A stretch of 64,000 nucleotides of DNA, taken from assembly GCF_030386795.1 (NCBI RefSeq), contig NZ_JANUQM010000009.1, positions 121,684 to 185,683 on the forward strand, read 5' to 3'. This document shows, one piece after another, positions 53,298-64,000 of this stretch; position 1 is the first letter of the stretch; the number at the start of each line of letters is the position of its first letter. Origin of the DNA: Streptomyces sp. S.PNR 29. Lineage in GTDB: Bacteria; Actinomycetota; Actinomycetes; Streptomycetales; Streptomycetaceae. Below the pieces are notes generated by a model that worked only from the letters and a program-made list of their open reading frames with translations, was not told where the DNA came from and searched no databases. A program made the position numbers and the translations under genes.

Positions 53298-53334
53298 TCA
53301 GGGGCCTGATCCGCAGTGCGGGTCGGGCCCCTGA
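53298..53334 (+). terminator. Terminator of the tRNA gene
   Basis: TCAGGGGCC (53298-53306) pairs perfectly with GGCCCCTGA (53326-53334) over 9 bp. Located 15 bp past the tRNA. Confidence 0.75.
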
Positions 53335-53630
53335 GTGGTTCCTGGAGATCGTTTGGGAGAAATCTGGGAGAAGATCTTGATCGGGGTCTCCCAAGGGTTG
53401 CTCGCCGGGGCCGTCCAGCGTCGGGCAGCCGATCGTCCTTGGGGCTGCACGTTCGCGAATCCAGGACCGACGAATGACCGTAATCACCATGCGAGGCCGC
53501 CCCACGTTCCTCCGGATCATCGCTCATGGCCGGCCATCGCTCAGTTCGTCTCGACGACCACGCCCATGTCCTCGTCCGACAGATGCACAGCCGCCCCTTC
53601 GTGACGTGGGACCGGGCTTGCTCCAGGACG

Positions 53631-56600
53631 TCACAGTCCCGGCATTGTGTCTCGCCCAGCGGCGGGTTTGACGGGCTTGAGTGCGTGTCGTGGCACCGGG
53701 AGGACGCCTCCCTCCGCCAGGTCCCGTATGGAGATGAGAGGGCCGGAGCAGACCGCTTCCAGCAGTTCTCGTTGAGCCGGTTCCTCCTGCACCAACAAGC
53801 CGAGGATGTTGAGCAGCGTCAGCAACTCGGTTGTCCAGTCGGGAGACCAACGACGGGCCACTACATTGTCGAGTTCCAGTCTTCGCTTGCCCGCCGGCTT
53901 CTTGCGGCGATAGCCGAACCACTTGTCCAGTACGTTCATCCCGGAGACCTGATACTCCCTGGTGGATGGCAGCACCGGCGCGATGCACCCCGAACCGATC
54001 CACAGGCGCTGCTCCTCTGGCTCGTATCGGAGAGCCTGCGGCATTCCCTCCTCCGTGTCTGGTATCTCCACGACACAGCGAGGGCGGCCTGAGGGAAGAC
54101 GTAGCATCTCGCGCGTACGTCCTTCTGCCTGGTCCGAGAAGCGGTCTCCGTACGTGTGCAGCCACAGCACGCGGCGGCCTATTCGAACCGCGCGGTCCCA
54201 CAGACGAACGTCTCCGGTCAGTGGTACCCGAACGCCGGGGTCTTCGAGGTTCTCGCGGAAGCGCTCCGTGTAGGCGGGATGGGAGATCAGCCCGGCGATG
54301 TAGGCCAGGAAGTCTTCGGGCGTGACTGGTGTGGCGAGCCGTCGTGAGAGCACGTCGAGCAGGGCGGGAGCGATGTTGGGAGATTCGCCCTGTGCATCGC
54401 GGTAAAGCGGCCGGACACAACCGCTGCGTCCGTTGAAGTAGTCCATGTCAGGGATCAGCGCGCTGAACACGAGGGCCGGGCCGTTTACGACGGGATGAGC
54501 GTTCTGCTCCACGGTGAAAACCTGATGATCTCCCCGCACCCGCCAGAGGTCGGGCCGCGCAACTACCATGAGCCGGTGATCCGGCAGGATCAACTGGCGG
54601 TCGAAGGAGCGGTACCCAACCTGGACAGGATCGGGCTGAGGTCGCCGCTCCTGTCGTAACGGAGTTGCGTCGTAACCGGTCGTTCCGGCAAGAGGGGTCA
54701 CTCGGCTGTCGATCGTACGGTCCCTGGCCTCTCCGAAGAGTTCCCTGCGCTCGGATGGGTCGGCGCCCAGGAAGATGCGCCATCGCTTGCGGAGCGTCTC
54801 CTCATCCGGTGCATAGACCCATACGCGGCCGGGCGTCACCCCACGCGAGGACCACGGCATCAGGTCTCTGATCAAGGGAGCGCTCATCCATAGGTCATCT
54901 CCTTCCGGAAGGAAGGGGTCTGTGTCTCCCGTTGCGCAGTCACGCCACTCGGGATCGTCGAGGGTCAAGCTGAGCAAACGCCGGGCCTTGTCGTCTCGAT
55001 GCCCGTGCACTTTCAGATGGTGCACGAGAGCACCGTCCTCACGGTGGTCGTCTCGTCGACGCACGAACACCGCGATGCATAGCTCTTGGGCGACATCCGG
55101 AAAGAGGCGGTTCGCCACGGCAGATCGTTGGCCTTCGGGAGAGAGATCGATGACCCAGCCTTCATCGGCCGATTTCCGCAGGTAGCGGCGCATGCCAGCG
55201 AACGCGCGGCTCCTCAGCCAGGCTTTCGGCGTGATGTAAGCAACCACGCCGAACGGTGCGTCATCGTGGGCGTCGAAAACCTTCCAGGTCCCCCAGCGCC
55301 AGAAGAAGACGTGCAGGTTCGACAGCTTCGACTCGTAGGTACCGTTGCCGGGCAACCGGAAGTCGTCGAGCGGTGGGTCTTCCCCGACATTTGGATCACC
55401 CGCCTCGATCCATTTGCCCGCACCTCGAGTAACAGCATCGTGGGGTGGGTTGCCGATGACCACCATGACGCGCTCGTCCCGCTTGACCTTGTTGGCCTGC
55501 CGACGGGATTCCGCGAGCGGGCGATATGTGTGGGGGATCCAGTTGAACTCGGCCCTCGGATTGTCGAGAGTGTCAGCCACCAGGAGGCGCAATCCCTGTT
55601 TCGGAGCAGCGGATCCGTAGTCCTTCAGCAGTGCGTGCATCCGCAGATCCGCCACGGCGTAAGGGCCGATCTGTCGTTCGAATCCGATGAGCCGCTGACC
55701 AACCATCTGCCGGAGGCGGGGACCGAGTGCTCCAGGTCCTTCTTCTTCGGTGATGATGGCGGCGGCCCGCTTGAGGACCGACAGCAAGAACGTGCCCGTT
55801 CCCATGGCAGGGTCAACGACGACCACTTCCGATGACGCAAACCCGGTCCCGATCCCGAAAGACCTCTTCAGAATCGCCTCGGTCAGGCGGACCATGGCCT
55901 CGACCACACCATGCGGCGTGTAGTACGAGCCGGTACGCACGCGCAGCTCACGGTCGTAGATCTGCAGGAAGTCCTCGTACAGGAGGAGGTAGGAGTCTCC
56001 GGACCCGTCGTCAAGTCGGCTCCAGTCGACGGCTCCCACCACCCGCAGCAGCGTGTCGAGCGTGGTGGACAGGTCACCGGTCGCCGACTCTTCGGTGAGG
56101 ACATCGAGAGCCTTACCCATCAGCGAGTGCCGCTTGCCCAGCTTCGAGGCGATGGCGTGTACCGACTCGCCCTCGAATGCGATGCCTTCGACCCGGGCCA
56201 ACAGAAGGGCGAACACCACTGTCTGGCCGAACTGTTCGACGAACTCATCATCGGTTGTCTCGGGGAACAGCAGTCGCCGCCACTCTTCGGCGATCTCTGT
56301 GAAAACCCGGCGGCGCCTGCCAGCCTTCTCCTGAACCATCGACTCGGCCACCTCGTCACAGAGCAGACGACACAGGCCGGCGACAGACCGAACCAACTGC
56401 GTGGTGGTACGGGGTGGCTTCGGCTGCCAGGTGAGAAAGTCCTGGAGCACCCGGGCAAGGGCGGCGCCGTCGGGGGTGAGCCGGGCCCCGGATGTGAGGA
56501 CTGAACCCTTCATCCGGGCAAGTTGTCCGACGAGTTGGCCACTGCGATACAGCGCGAACTCGTTCCCGTCGCAGTAGAGGACGTTGGGCAGCAGACGTAG

Positions 56601-56936
56601 CTTTTCCCACTGCGCGGCGCTGTCCCCAGTGAAGTGGGAGGGGTCCGCCCCGCGCCCGGGCTTCTTCAACTCGATGTAGCCGACGAGCGCTCCGTCGACC
56701 GACACCGCGTAGTCGGGCCTGGCCCGCAGGTCCACGAGCGGGACCTCACCGGTCAGGGTGATGGCGAACCCCAAACGTGCTCCGACAGTCCGGATCAAAG
56801 TCTCCATCGGGCCACGGAGTTGGTCCTCTTGCCAGCCACCACCTTTTAGCTTCGGGGTGACCTCGGCCCCGAAGGCGGATACGGCCACCCGCACGGCTTC
56901 TTCGTAGGTGCCGCGTTGATCTGCTCGTACCGCCAT
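53631..56936 (-). CDS. Single-chain nuclease-DNA methyltransferase (Type IIG/ISP-like restriction-modification protein)
   Basis: An 1101-residue protein. N-terminal PD-(D/E)xK-like nuclease: RPDYAVSVDG...GYIELKKPG (residues 73-93). The adenine-methyltransferase core has motif I VVVDPAMGTGTFLLSVLK (about residue 373) and motif IV VVIGNPPHDAVTRG (about 495). The C-terminal about 450 residues resemble the target-recognition part of Type ISP enzymes (RQLILPDHRLMVVARPDLWR). The helicase domain of true Type ISP enzymes is absent, so one protein would both modify and cut. A helicase gene with a NERD domain lies upstream on the same strand. Likely defence function. Confidence 0.82.
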   Translation of the reverse strand: MAVRADQRGTYEEAVRVAVSAFGAEVTPKLKGGGWQEDQLRGPMETLIRTVGARLGFAITLTGEVPLVDLRARPDYAVSVDGALVGYIELKKPGRGADPSHFTGDSAAQWEKLRLLPNVLYCDGNEFALYRSGQLVGQLARMKGSVLTSGARLTPDGAALARVLQDFLTWQPKPPRTTTQLVRSVAGLCRLLCDEVAESMVQEKAGRRRRVFTEIAEEWRRLLFPETTDDEFVEQFGQTVVFALLLARVEGIAFEGESVHAIASKLGKRHSLMGKALDVLTEESATGDLSTTLDTLLRVVGAVDWSRLDDGSGDSYLLLYEDFLQIYDRELRVRTGSYYTPHGVVEAMVRLTEAILKRSFGIGTGFASSEVVVVDPAMGTGTFLLSVLKRAAAIITEEEGPGALGPRLRQMVGQRLIGFERQIGPYAVADLRMHALLKDYGSAAPKQGLRLLVADTLDNPRAEFNWIPHTYRPLAESRRQANKVKRDERVMVVIGNPPHDAVTRGAGKWIEAGDPNVGEDPPLDDFRLPGNGTYESKLSNLHVFFWRWGTWKVFDAHDDAPFGVVAYITPKAWLRSRAFAGMRRYLRKSADEGWVIDLSPEGQRSAVANRLFPDVAQELCIAVFVRRRDDHREDGALVHHLKVHGHRDDKARRLLSLTLDDPEWRDCATGDTDPFLPEGDDLWMSAPLIRDLMPWSSRGVTPGRVWVYAPDEETLRKRWRIFLGADPSERRELFGEARDRTIDSRVTPLAGTTGYDATPLRQERRPQPDPVQVGYRSFDRQLILPDHRLMVVARPDLWRVRGDHQVFTVEQNAHPVVNGPALVFSALIPDMDYFNGRSGCVRPLYRDAQGESPNIAPALLDVLSRRLATPVTPEDFLAYIAGLISHPAYTERFRENLEDPGVRVPLTGDVRLWDRAVRIGRRVLWLHTYGDRFSDQAEGRTREMLRLPSGRPRCVVEIPDTEEGMPQALRYEPEEQRLWIGSGCIAPVLPSTREYQVSGMNVLDKWFGYRRKKPAGKRRLELDNVVARRWSPDWTTELLTLLNILGLLVQEEPAQRELLEAVCSGPLISIRDLAEGGVLPVPRHALKPVKPAAGRDTMPGL

Positions 56937-57295
56937 GCCGCCCCCTTGCGGTAAAGACGGCCGACGGGTTGTGCGAACCTCACGGCCGCACCCTGCTCTC
57001 GAACACGCGGGGCCCCATCCCCGACATCACACTCTTACCGAATGTAAAGAGCAGACAGCAGATTGTGAAGAGCGCATCATGCGAAGAGCAGGTCCTGGGG
57101 CGACCACATGAATAGGACGGATACGAGTCTGTGTCCGTGAGGCTCGCGCCGCAGCCGCCTCAAGCCACCGCTCGATCGGCAGCGGGAGTCCTCGGCTTCA
57201 AGCCACAAACGATGGCAGTGTGATCACCAAGGGCCCGCCACGCTGAATCGCAACCTGGATTCCGGGTACGCGAACTGGCCCACGAGTCCCGTCCG
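56937..57295. other. 359-bp gap between helicase and methyltransferase genes
   Basis: No coding sequence is convincing. It has clustered GAAGAGC or AAAGAGC motifs at 57045-57090 (four imperfect copies, some spaced about 20 bp) that may be regulatory. The gap means the two genes need not be one transcript. Confidence 0.4.
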
Positions 57296-59395
57296 TCATC
57301 GCCCCTCTGGGTGCCGGTTCACACTACCCAGCCACAGCACGTCACGCGCTCGGGTCATGGCCACGAAGAGTTGGCTGCGGGCAAGCTCGTTGCGCTCGCG
57401 TTCGGTTTCGGAGGCTTCCGCGTCGGGCGTACGGGAGCCGTTCGCCAAGGCCGCGTCGTGCTCCGGGAGATAGACGCGCTTGAACTCCAATCCCTTGGCT
57501 CGGCGGTAGCTGCCGAGTTTGACGGCGTCGACGGGGCGGCCGTCGTAGTGCTCCAGCAGGCATACGGAGATGCCCGCCCGTTCGAGGAGCCGCTGGTAGT
57601 GGCCGATGGCGCGCATGGATGGGCACAGCACCGCGGTGTCCGGGCGGGCTCCGGGCGGCAGGTCGCGCAGGGCCTCCAGGAGGGCCTGGTCGTGCTCGGC
57701 CGGTGTCGGCTTCGCAACGCGGATCACGTTGCCGTCGTGATACGTGAGGTCGACGTCTCGGCGGCCTGGCGTACGCAGCCCGTCGATGTCCTCGAAGGAG
57801 TCCTCGGCGACGACCGCGAGCGCCGTGTCGAGGATCTCCTTGCTGTTGCGATAGTTGGTTCGCAGCACTTGCCCGCGGTCGCCGCGGATGTCGATGCCGG
57901 CGTCGGACAGGCGGAAGCCGCCGGGGTAGACGGCCTGTTGGCCGTCTCCGACCAGCAGTAGTCCGTTGGGCGCATCGCCGACGAGAGTGTGCAGGAGCCG
58001 TACTCCGACCAAGGTCAGGTCTTGGACCTCGTCGACGATCACTGCCGCATAGCGGTGTTGTGCTGTGTTGCGCCGCGCTTCTGCCAGGGCGAGGGAGAGG
58101 ACGTCATTGAAGTCGTGCACGCCGCGCTCGATGCGGAGCGCTTCGTACGCCTCGTACAGAGCCCAGACGGCCTGCCGATGCGGACGCCGCAGACTCGCGC
58201 GACGGCGTCGGCGGGGCACCGTGGCGTACTCCTCAAAGGACGTGATGCCGCGACCTTTGATGACGTGGTCGATCTCTTCCTTCCAGTATCCCGGGGCCGG
58301 GTCGATCTCGGTCAGGCAGCTGTCGCGGCCGACGTGCTTCCAGGCGAGGCTGAAAGCGGTCTGGGCCTTGTCTCCGTGCAAGCGGACGGGGACACCGCTG
58401 TCGTGCAGGAACTCCTGGGCCCAGGAGTGCAGGCTTCGGAAGTCGACCCTGTCGGCCACGGCGGGAGACATGGTCTTGAGGAAGGTGGCCTGCACCCGGG
58501 GGAGGTTGTTGGCGAAGGTGACGTACAGGAGCCGGCCGGTGGTGCGCTGGGCGAGGTGTGCCGCGCGGTGCAGGCCGACGACGGTCTTGCCAGTGCCTGC
58601 AGGGCCGCTGATCCGTGCGGGGCCGGCCCAGTTGCGGCGTACCAGAGCTACCTGATCGGGGTGGAGGAAGGTCATCCACTGTTCGATCGGGGCCTGCAGC
58701 GCTTCTTCCAGAGCCGCCTCGCGCAGTCCGTCAAGGTCGAACAAGCCGTCGGACAGCTCTTCTTGGGGCTGCACCTGAGGCGGGGACGGTGCTGTCTGCG
58801 TTACGGACGTTCCCTCGTACTCGGGGAAGACCCGCTCCAGGTGGTCGGCGATGGCACGTACGGATTCGGCGCGAAGTCGACTGCGCTCCGACAGCAGAGC
58901 CGGCCCGACCTCATGCTCCCCCAGTAGCCGGATCCTGCCCAGCCCAGCATCTACGCGGTGCCCTGCGAAAACCATGAGGGGCTGGACCGCGACCGGGGAC
59001 ATCCCCAAGGACGCCACCGCCGACTCGGCCGCCTTCGTCACGGCCAGGAGCTTGGCCGCGTGCTCATCGCGGGGCTCGCCGCCGACGCGGAGCTTTCCCT
59101 CCGAAGCCTCTGGTACGGAGCGCCAGTTCTTGACGTCGAGAACGAACACACCGCCGGGGCCGACCAACAGCATGTCCACGTTGGCCGCTCGCGTTCCCGG
59201 CCACCTGCGGTCAACCAGTAACCGCCACCCGCGCGCCGTCAGGACCAACAGCTGGGCGGCGATCCTGCGTTCGCCCTCGCTGGCGGCTTCCCAACGGCGT
59301 GCCTGCTGCCGCGCTGTCTGCCACTGCTCCCTGAGTAGCCGTTCCTGCCGCCGCGCCTCCTGCGCCCGCCGCGATGCCGATCCACCAGCCGCCAT
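57296..59395 (-). CDS. NERD-domain superfamily 1 helicase (UvrD-like)
   Basis: A 699-residue protein. The N-terminal NERD nuclease-related domain has ANVDMLLVGPGGVFVLDVKN (about residues 73-92). The helicase has Walker A RISGPAGTGKTVVGLHRA (about 268), Walker B AAVIVDEVQDLT (about 455), TNYRNSKEI (about 512) and FVAMTRARDVLWLG (about 680). The ATG at 59395 has GAGGGAG upstream. NERD helicases are frequent in defence islands; with the neighbouring methyltransferase it may form one system, but the two may also be independent. Confidence 0.85.
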   Translation of the reverse strand: MAAGGSASRRAQEARRQERLLREQWQTARQQARRWEAASEGERRIAAQLLVLTARGWRLLVDRRWPGTRAANVDMLLVGPGGVFVLDVKNWRSVPEASEGKLRVGGEPRDEHAAKLLAVTKAAESAVASLGMSPVAVQPLMVFAGHRVDAGLGRIRLLGEHEVGPALLSERSRLRAESVRAIADHLERVFPEYEGTSVTQTAPSPPQVQPQEELSDGLFDLDGLREAALEEALQAPIEQWMTFLHPDQVALVRRNWAGPARISGPAGTGKTVVGLHRAAHLAQRTTGRLLYVTFANNLPRVQATFLKTMSPAVADRVDFRSLHSWAQEFLHDSGVPVRLHGDKAQTAFSLAWKHVGRDSCLTEIDPAPGYWKEEIDHVIKGRGITSFEEYATVPRRRRRASLRRPHRQAVWALYEAYEALRIERGVHDFNDVLSLALAEARRNTAQHRYAAVIVDEVQDLTLVGVRLLHTLVGDAPNGLLLVGDGQQAVYPGGFRLSDAGIDIRGDRGQVLRTNYRNSKEILDTALAVVAEDSFEDIDGLRTPGRRDVDLTYHDGNVIRVAKPTPAEHDQALLEALRDLPPGARPDTAVLCPSMRAIGHYQRLLERAGISVCLLEHYDGRPVDAVKLGSYRRAKGLEFKRVYLPEHDAALANGSRTPDAEASETERERNELARSQLFVAMTRARDVLWLGSVNRHPEGR

Positions 59396-59545
59396 GCCAC
59401 GCTCCCTCGTACGCAGAGTAGTGATCTTAAGACGATCAGCGATGGACAGGGCAGGGCGCACGACTGACCAAGTTCATCCCCACCGAATGACTTCAGCCAT
59501 GCCTGCGGTCATCGGGCACATGCCGTTGAAGCCAGCGCACCGTCA

Positions 59546-60631
59546 ATGGACCACCCGCCCCCGAGAAAGCTGCGCCGCCGTGGCCGATCAGGCACGGGAG
59601 CCACACAGCAGACATGCACCGGCACCACCACGGCATCGGGTACGGCGACCTGCACCATCGACTCGGTCGACCAGCCGCAGGGAACGTCGAACGCGGTGCC
59701 TGTCGCCGTCACCTTCGGCGGCGACGACGACTACAACCCGTCCAGCACGTCCGCCGAACTGGGCCTGACCTCACCGACGAAACTCGACTACACCGGCGTG
59801 ACGCACCTCGCCAACGGCACTCCGGCCCAACTGGCCGCCAAGCTCACCGACTTCCGCGGAGACGCGGTGCCTGGGAGCAGTGTGCGCTTCGCCCTCGGCA
59901 CCGGGGACCAAGAGCAGACGTGCACGGGAACGACGAGCGACACGGGGACCGCTACCTGTACCGTCGCGTCGGTGGACCAGCCGCTGACCGACTCCGCCAC
60001 CGTCCCGCTGCGCGCGTCCTTCGCCGGTGACGCCGGCTACCTGGCCTCCGACACCTCCGCACAGCTGAAGCTCCAGTACGCGACGGGCCGCGCATACGGC
60101 GTCTCGGCGCACGTCGACCTCATTGGCGTACCGCTGCTGGAGGTCGATCCGCAACCCGACACCGGAACTGTCCGCACGGCGGACGCGACCGCGACCGACA
60201 CCCCGTGCTCGGCCGAGTACACCTCACTCCTGCTGTCCGTGCAGAAGCTGTGCCCCAAGGTCGCCACGACGCTCGCCCCCGGCAAGGTCACGGCGACCTC
60301 GACCGTGGCGCAGGCACGTATCGGGCTGCCCGGTGTGCCCCTCATCGAGGTGTCCGGGCTCACCGCGACCTCCAGCAGCGAGTGCGGCAAGGCCATGGGC
60401 AGCACCACGCTCACCCTGAAGATCGCGGGAGTTCCGGTTACCGTGTCGGGTGATCCGAACACGGAGATCCCGCTCGTCGGAGGTGGCCGGCTCATCGTGA
60501 ACGAACAACTGCCCTCGACCGGCGCCGACGCCGGCCTCAAGGTCAACGGTATCCACCTCGTCCTTCCCGCCGACGGCGGCGAGGTCGTCCTGGCCTCGAC
60601 GGACAGCGCGATGCACAACTGCGGTGACTGA
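59546..60631 (+). pseudogene. 5'-truncated Ig-like repeat protein
   Basis: The 361-codon frame begins abruptly inside a repeat; no signal peptide or ribosome-binding site. Two Ig-like units of about 85 residues share QxTCTGTT...GTATCT and DSVDQP/ASVDQP, then a C-terminal domain with five Cys. Extracellular origin is likely, the N-terminal part being lost. Insertion of the helicase-containing segment may have cut it. The downstream gene overlaps its end. Confidence 0.65.
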
Positions 60632-60962
60632 CGACCCCGCCGACTGGGGCGGGCCGCAGGAATACACAGACGTATTCCTGCGGCCCGCCCGCCGGGCTAT
60701 CCAGGATCTTTGCGAACGACGGGGCGGCGAACTGGAGTCACTCACCTGCGAAGTCGTGCCCGGCGCTGCGGGCGACGTGGTCGTCGCCGCTACGACAGTG
60801 GTGCTCTTCCGCGGTCGCCGCTGCGTCTTCCGCCGCGGGATCTGGCCGCCGAGCCACCCCGCCGCCACCCGAGCCGCCATCTACGCGTCCGTCTTGGAAG
60901 AGCGGCTGATGACACGTGTGGTCCCACAGCTCGGCGACGACGCGTCGCCAGTCGACCTCTGA
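60624..60962 (+). CDS. Hypothetical protein
   Basis: A 112-residue protein, GTG start overlapping the TGA of the Ig-like gene. It has two Cys and a central hydrophobic stretch (GDVVVAATTVVLFRGRRCVF). No family recognised. It is probably part of the same old operon, and ends 24 bp before the convergent integrase. Confidence 0.6.
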   Translation: MTDDPADWGGPQEYTDVFLRPARRAIQDLCERRGGELESLTCEVVPGAAGDVVVAATTVVLFRGRRCVFRRGIWPPSHPAATRAAIYASVLEERLMTRVVPQLGDDASPVDL

Positions 60963-60985
60963 GGCGCACACTGACGAGCGTCGGC

Positions 60986-62533
60986 TCAACGCTCAGTTCC
61001 ACCTCTCGGACTGGTCATCGTGGCACGAGCGCGCAGTAGCCGATCGAGTACGGCGACCGGCGAGCGCGGGTACAGGCTCCAACGGGCATCGAGCGCTGCC
61101 TCCCACTGCTCGGTCAGGCCGGCCTTGAGACGCTCACGCATGCCGGGGGTCACGTGGGCGTAGCGCGCTGAGACCGAGCCGTCGATGTGGCCCATGCGCT
61201 CGTCCATCAGCACCTTCTCGGTGCCTAGGTCCTCCATGTGTGTGCGGTGGGAGTGGCGCAGGCCATGCGGGGTGAGCCCTCTGGCGACGGGCAGCCAGCA
61301 GGCGTCGGCCCGGCCTTGGGCGTTGCGGCCACGGACTGGGACACCGGGCCAGGGCTCGCCGAGCAGCGGGACCGGGCGGGCCTCCTGAGGTGCTTTCTTC
61401 GGGTACCAGCCGGAGCTGGCGGGCGCGAACAGCCAGGTGGCGAAGCCGTTGCGGCGCCAGTGGGCGGCGTTCTCCGTCGGGGTGCCGCCGCGGATGAAGT
61501 TCAGTTCGGCGATGGCGAGTTCGACGCGGGCGCGGGTGTCCTCCTGTACGCGTTCGGGGTGGTTGAGCACGTTGGACACGGTGCCGGTGGAGACGCCCGC
61601 GCGGCGGGCGACGTCCACCAGCTTGGCGCCGGTGTGCCCGCCGTTGCGGGCGGTTCCCTGGCCGTGTAAGACGTAGCGCTTGCCGTGGCAGGGGCACGGC
61701 GTCGGTTTCGTACGGGCGATGTGGTCAGCGACCAGGGCCGACAGCCAGTCCGTCGCGTCGATGGTGCGGTAGCTGTCGTCCTTGGGCGGGCAGCGGATCA
61801 GCTCGCCCGAGTCCAGTTCGTACAGCTGGTGTTCCACGCGTATGGCGCCGGACCGGGCGAACTCGGTCTCCAGGCCGACGATTTCCCCCCACCGCATCCC
61901 CGTGTAGCCCTTGAGGATCACGGCGACGAACTCGTCGTCGCGGCCGGACAGCAGGGCTGCGCGTTCGGCGATGAGGAGCAGACCGAGCGGGTCGGTGATG
62001 ACCTTCTCGGGCCCGCGGTCGCGGGAGCGGCCGGCGCGTTTGCCGCGTCCGCGCCGCTTCGCTGCGGGGTTGGAGGCGATGAGGCCCTCGTCCACGGCGT
62101 CTTCCAGGATGAGGTGGAGCGTCGAGCGCCACGTCTTGACGCTGGATGCCGCGTAGGCGGCCTTCTCGCTCTTCTCCCAGGTGTCCACGTCCGTGCGGAG
62201 GATGCCGGCGAGGGCCTTGTCCTCGAACTCGGGGAGCAGGTGCTCCTCTATGTGGCGGCGGTAGTTCTGCATGGTGGACGCGGCCAGGTCCTGGGCGTCG
62301 TACCAGCGGCTGGCGTACTCGCCGAAGGTCTCCTGTCCGGCCGCCGGGTCGCGCCAGGTGCCGCGCCGGACCTTGGCCTCTTCCTCATCCGCGGCCTGCT
62401 TGGCCTCCCGCTTGGTGGCGAACTTGAGCACCGCGCCCGTCGGGTCGACGACGGTGCCGTACTTGCCCTCGCTGGCCTTGTATCTACCGCGCCAGTAGCT
62501 GCCGCGCTTCTCGGCGAAGCCCACGCCTCGCAT
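60986..62533 (-). CDS. Tyrosine recombinase with inserted LacI-type helix-turn-helix
   Basis: A 515-residue integrase. An N-terminal arm-type DNA-binding domain and SAM-like core-binding domain (ETFGEYASRWYDAQDLAAST) precede the catalytic part. Arg I is in YTGMRWGEIVGLE (about 213), the HxxR box in TPHGLRHSHRTHME (about 420), and His and the nucleophile Tyr in MGHIDGSVSARYAHVT (about 447-458). Between Arg I and HxxR, about residues 298-345, is KLVDVARRAGVSTGTVSNVL with VELAIAELNF, a complete LacI-family helix-turn-helix. A CPCHGKRY motif precedes it. No excisionase gene is next to it. Confidence 0.9.
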   Translation of the reverse strand: MRGVGFAEKRGSYWRGRYKASEGKYGTVVDPTGAVLKFATKREAKQAADEEEAKVRRGTWRDPAAGQETFGEYASRWYDAQDLAASTMQNYRRHIEEHLLPEFEDKALAGILRTDVDTWEKSEKAAYAASSVKTWRSTLHLILEDAVDEGLIASNPAAKRRGRGKRAGRSRDRGPEKVITDPLGLLLIAERAALLSGRDDEFVAVILKGYTGMRWGEIVGLETEFARSGAIRVEHQLYELDSGELIRCPPKDDSYRTIDATDWLSALVADHIARTKPTPCPCHGKRYVLHGQGTARNGGHTGAKLVDVARRAGVSTGTVSNVLNHPERVQEDTRARVELAIAELNFIRGGTPTENAAHWRRNGFATWLFAPASSGWYPKKAPQEARPVPLLGEPWPGVPVRGRNAQGRADACWLPVARGLTPHGLRHSHRTHMEDLGTEKVLMDERMGHIDGSVSARYAHVTPGMRERLKAGLTEQWEAALDARWSLYPRSPVAVLDRLLRARATMTSPRGGTER

Positions 62534-62600
62534 CCCCTCCTTTCTCGGATGTGCCGGGTACAGCTACGCAGCTGTGCCGTACTGGGACCTGCGGGGGAGT

Positions 62601-64000
<1,400 letters not shown>

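Larger units (their letters stand above)
53283..62600. mobile_element. Accessory island beside tRNA-Pro, right end not visible
   Basis: After the tRNA the gene order leaves the conserved block. Content: a nuclease-methyltransferase protein, a NERD helicase, a truncated Ig-like gene, a small unknown gene and a tyrosine integrase. The 53283-53630 gap holds the tRNA terminator and AT-richer sequence without a gene. A repeat of the tRNA 3' end was not seen in 62530-62600, so the right att site may lie beyond the IS element or have been lost. Confidence 0.6.

Noticed and set aside
53155..53520. Minus-strand frame containing GVAGFEPTTSSSRTKRAAKL
   Set aside because: This is the antisense translation of the tRNA-Pro gene, a well-known spurious protein.

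Overview
The window reads as Streptomyces chromosome. It has very high GC, GTG starts, frequent ATGA/GTGA overlaps and several actinobacterial marker genes (bldG, wblA, a Crp of 224 codons, MarP, a K+-independent H+-pyrophosphatase). From memory of the genomes, gene order matches the S. coelicolor SCO3545-SCO3583 region. It is also clearly related to the M. tuberculosis block from Rv3649 to Rv3683 (helicase, Tad genes, Ssd, HAD phosphatase, 6S-like RNA, acs, epoxide hydrolase, MarP, NUDIX, nth, crp, MBL, RidA, ArsA-like pair, WhiB, class A PBP, metallophosphoesterase). No database search was possible, so names rest on recognised motifs and synteny.

Layout. 1-4.8 kb: end of a methyltransferase-like gene, a lipoprotein, the H+-pyrophosphatase and the bldG/anti-sigma pair. 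4.8-21.7 kb: MrfA-like helicase and a Tad-type pilus/secretion cluster on the minus strand (ssd, tadA, tadB, tadC, DUF4244 pilin-like, TadE, Rv3654c-family). tadA is cut in two by a 9.24-kb element (about 10382-19617) with a large serine integrase. Joining the flanks at a shared GG dinucleotide restores an exact in-frame tadA of 431 codons, and joining the element ends gives a palindromic attP. Apart from the integrase and an XRE-type regulator, the element carries small proteins, an HNH nuclease, a membrane-HTH protein, repeated hairpin elements and a strong structured-RNA candidate. I see no capsid, terminase, replication or conjugation gene in it.

22-53 kb is conserved core: HAD phosphatase, a 6S-like/Ms1-type RNA locus, Fic-like protein, ParA/CooC-like ATPase, deacetylase-like lipoprotein, SulP-carbonic anhydrase fusion, ECF sigma pair, acsA, nhaA, holin-like protein, two epoxide-hydrolase-like enzymes, marP, two NUDIX genes, nth with a histone-H1-like tail, crp, MBL protein, RidA, two ArsA-like ATPases, wblA, a class A penicillin-binding protein, YqeY, a metallophosphoesterase and a Pr6Pr membrane protein, ending in a tRNA-Pro(CGG).

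53.3-64 kb is accessory DNA beside the tRNA: a large nuclease-methyltransferase protein, a NERD/UvrD-like helicase, a 5'-truncated Ig-like protein, and a tyrosine integrase with a LacI-type HTH inserted in its catalytic domain, followed by an IS256-family element. The sequence ends in 49 consecutive C, probably an assembly artefact at the insertion sequence. The most interesting items are the serine-integrase element with its RNA and repeats, the nuclease-methyltransferase/helicase pair, and the LacI-HTH integrase.
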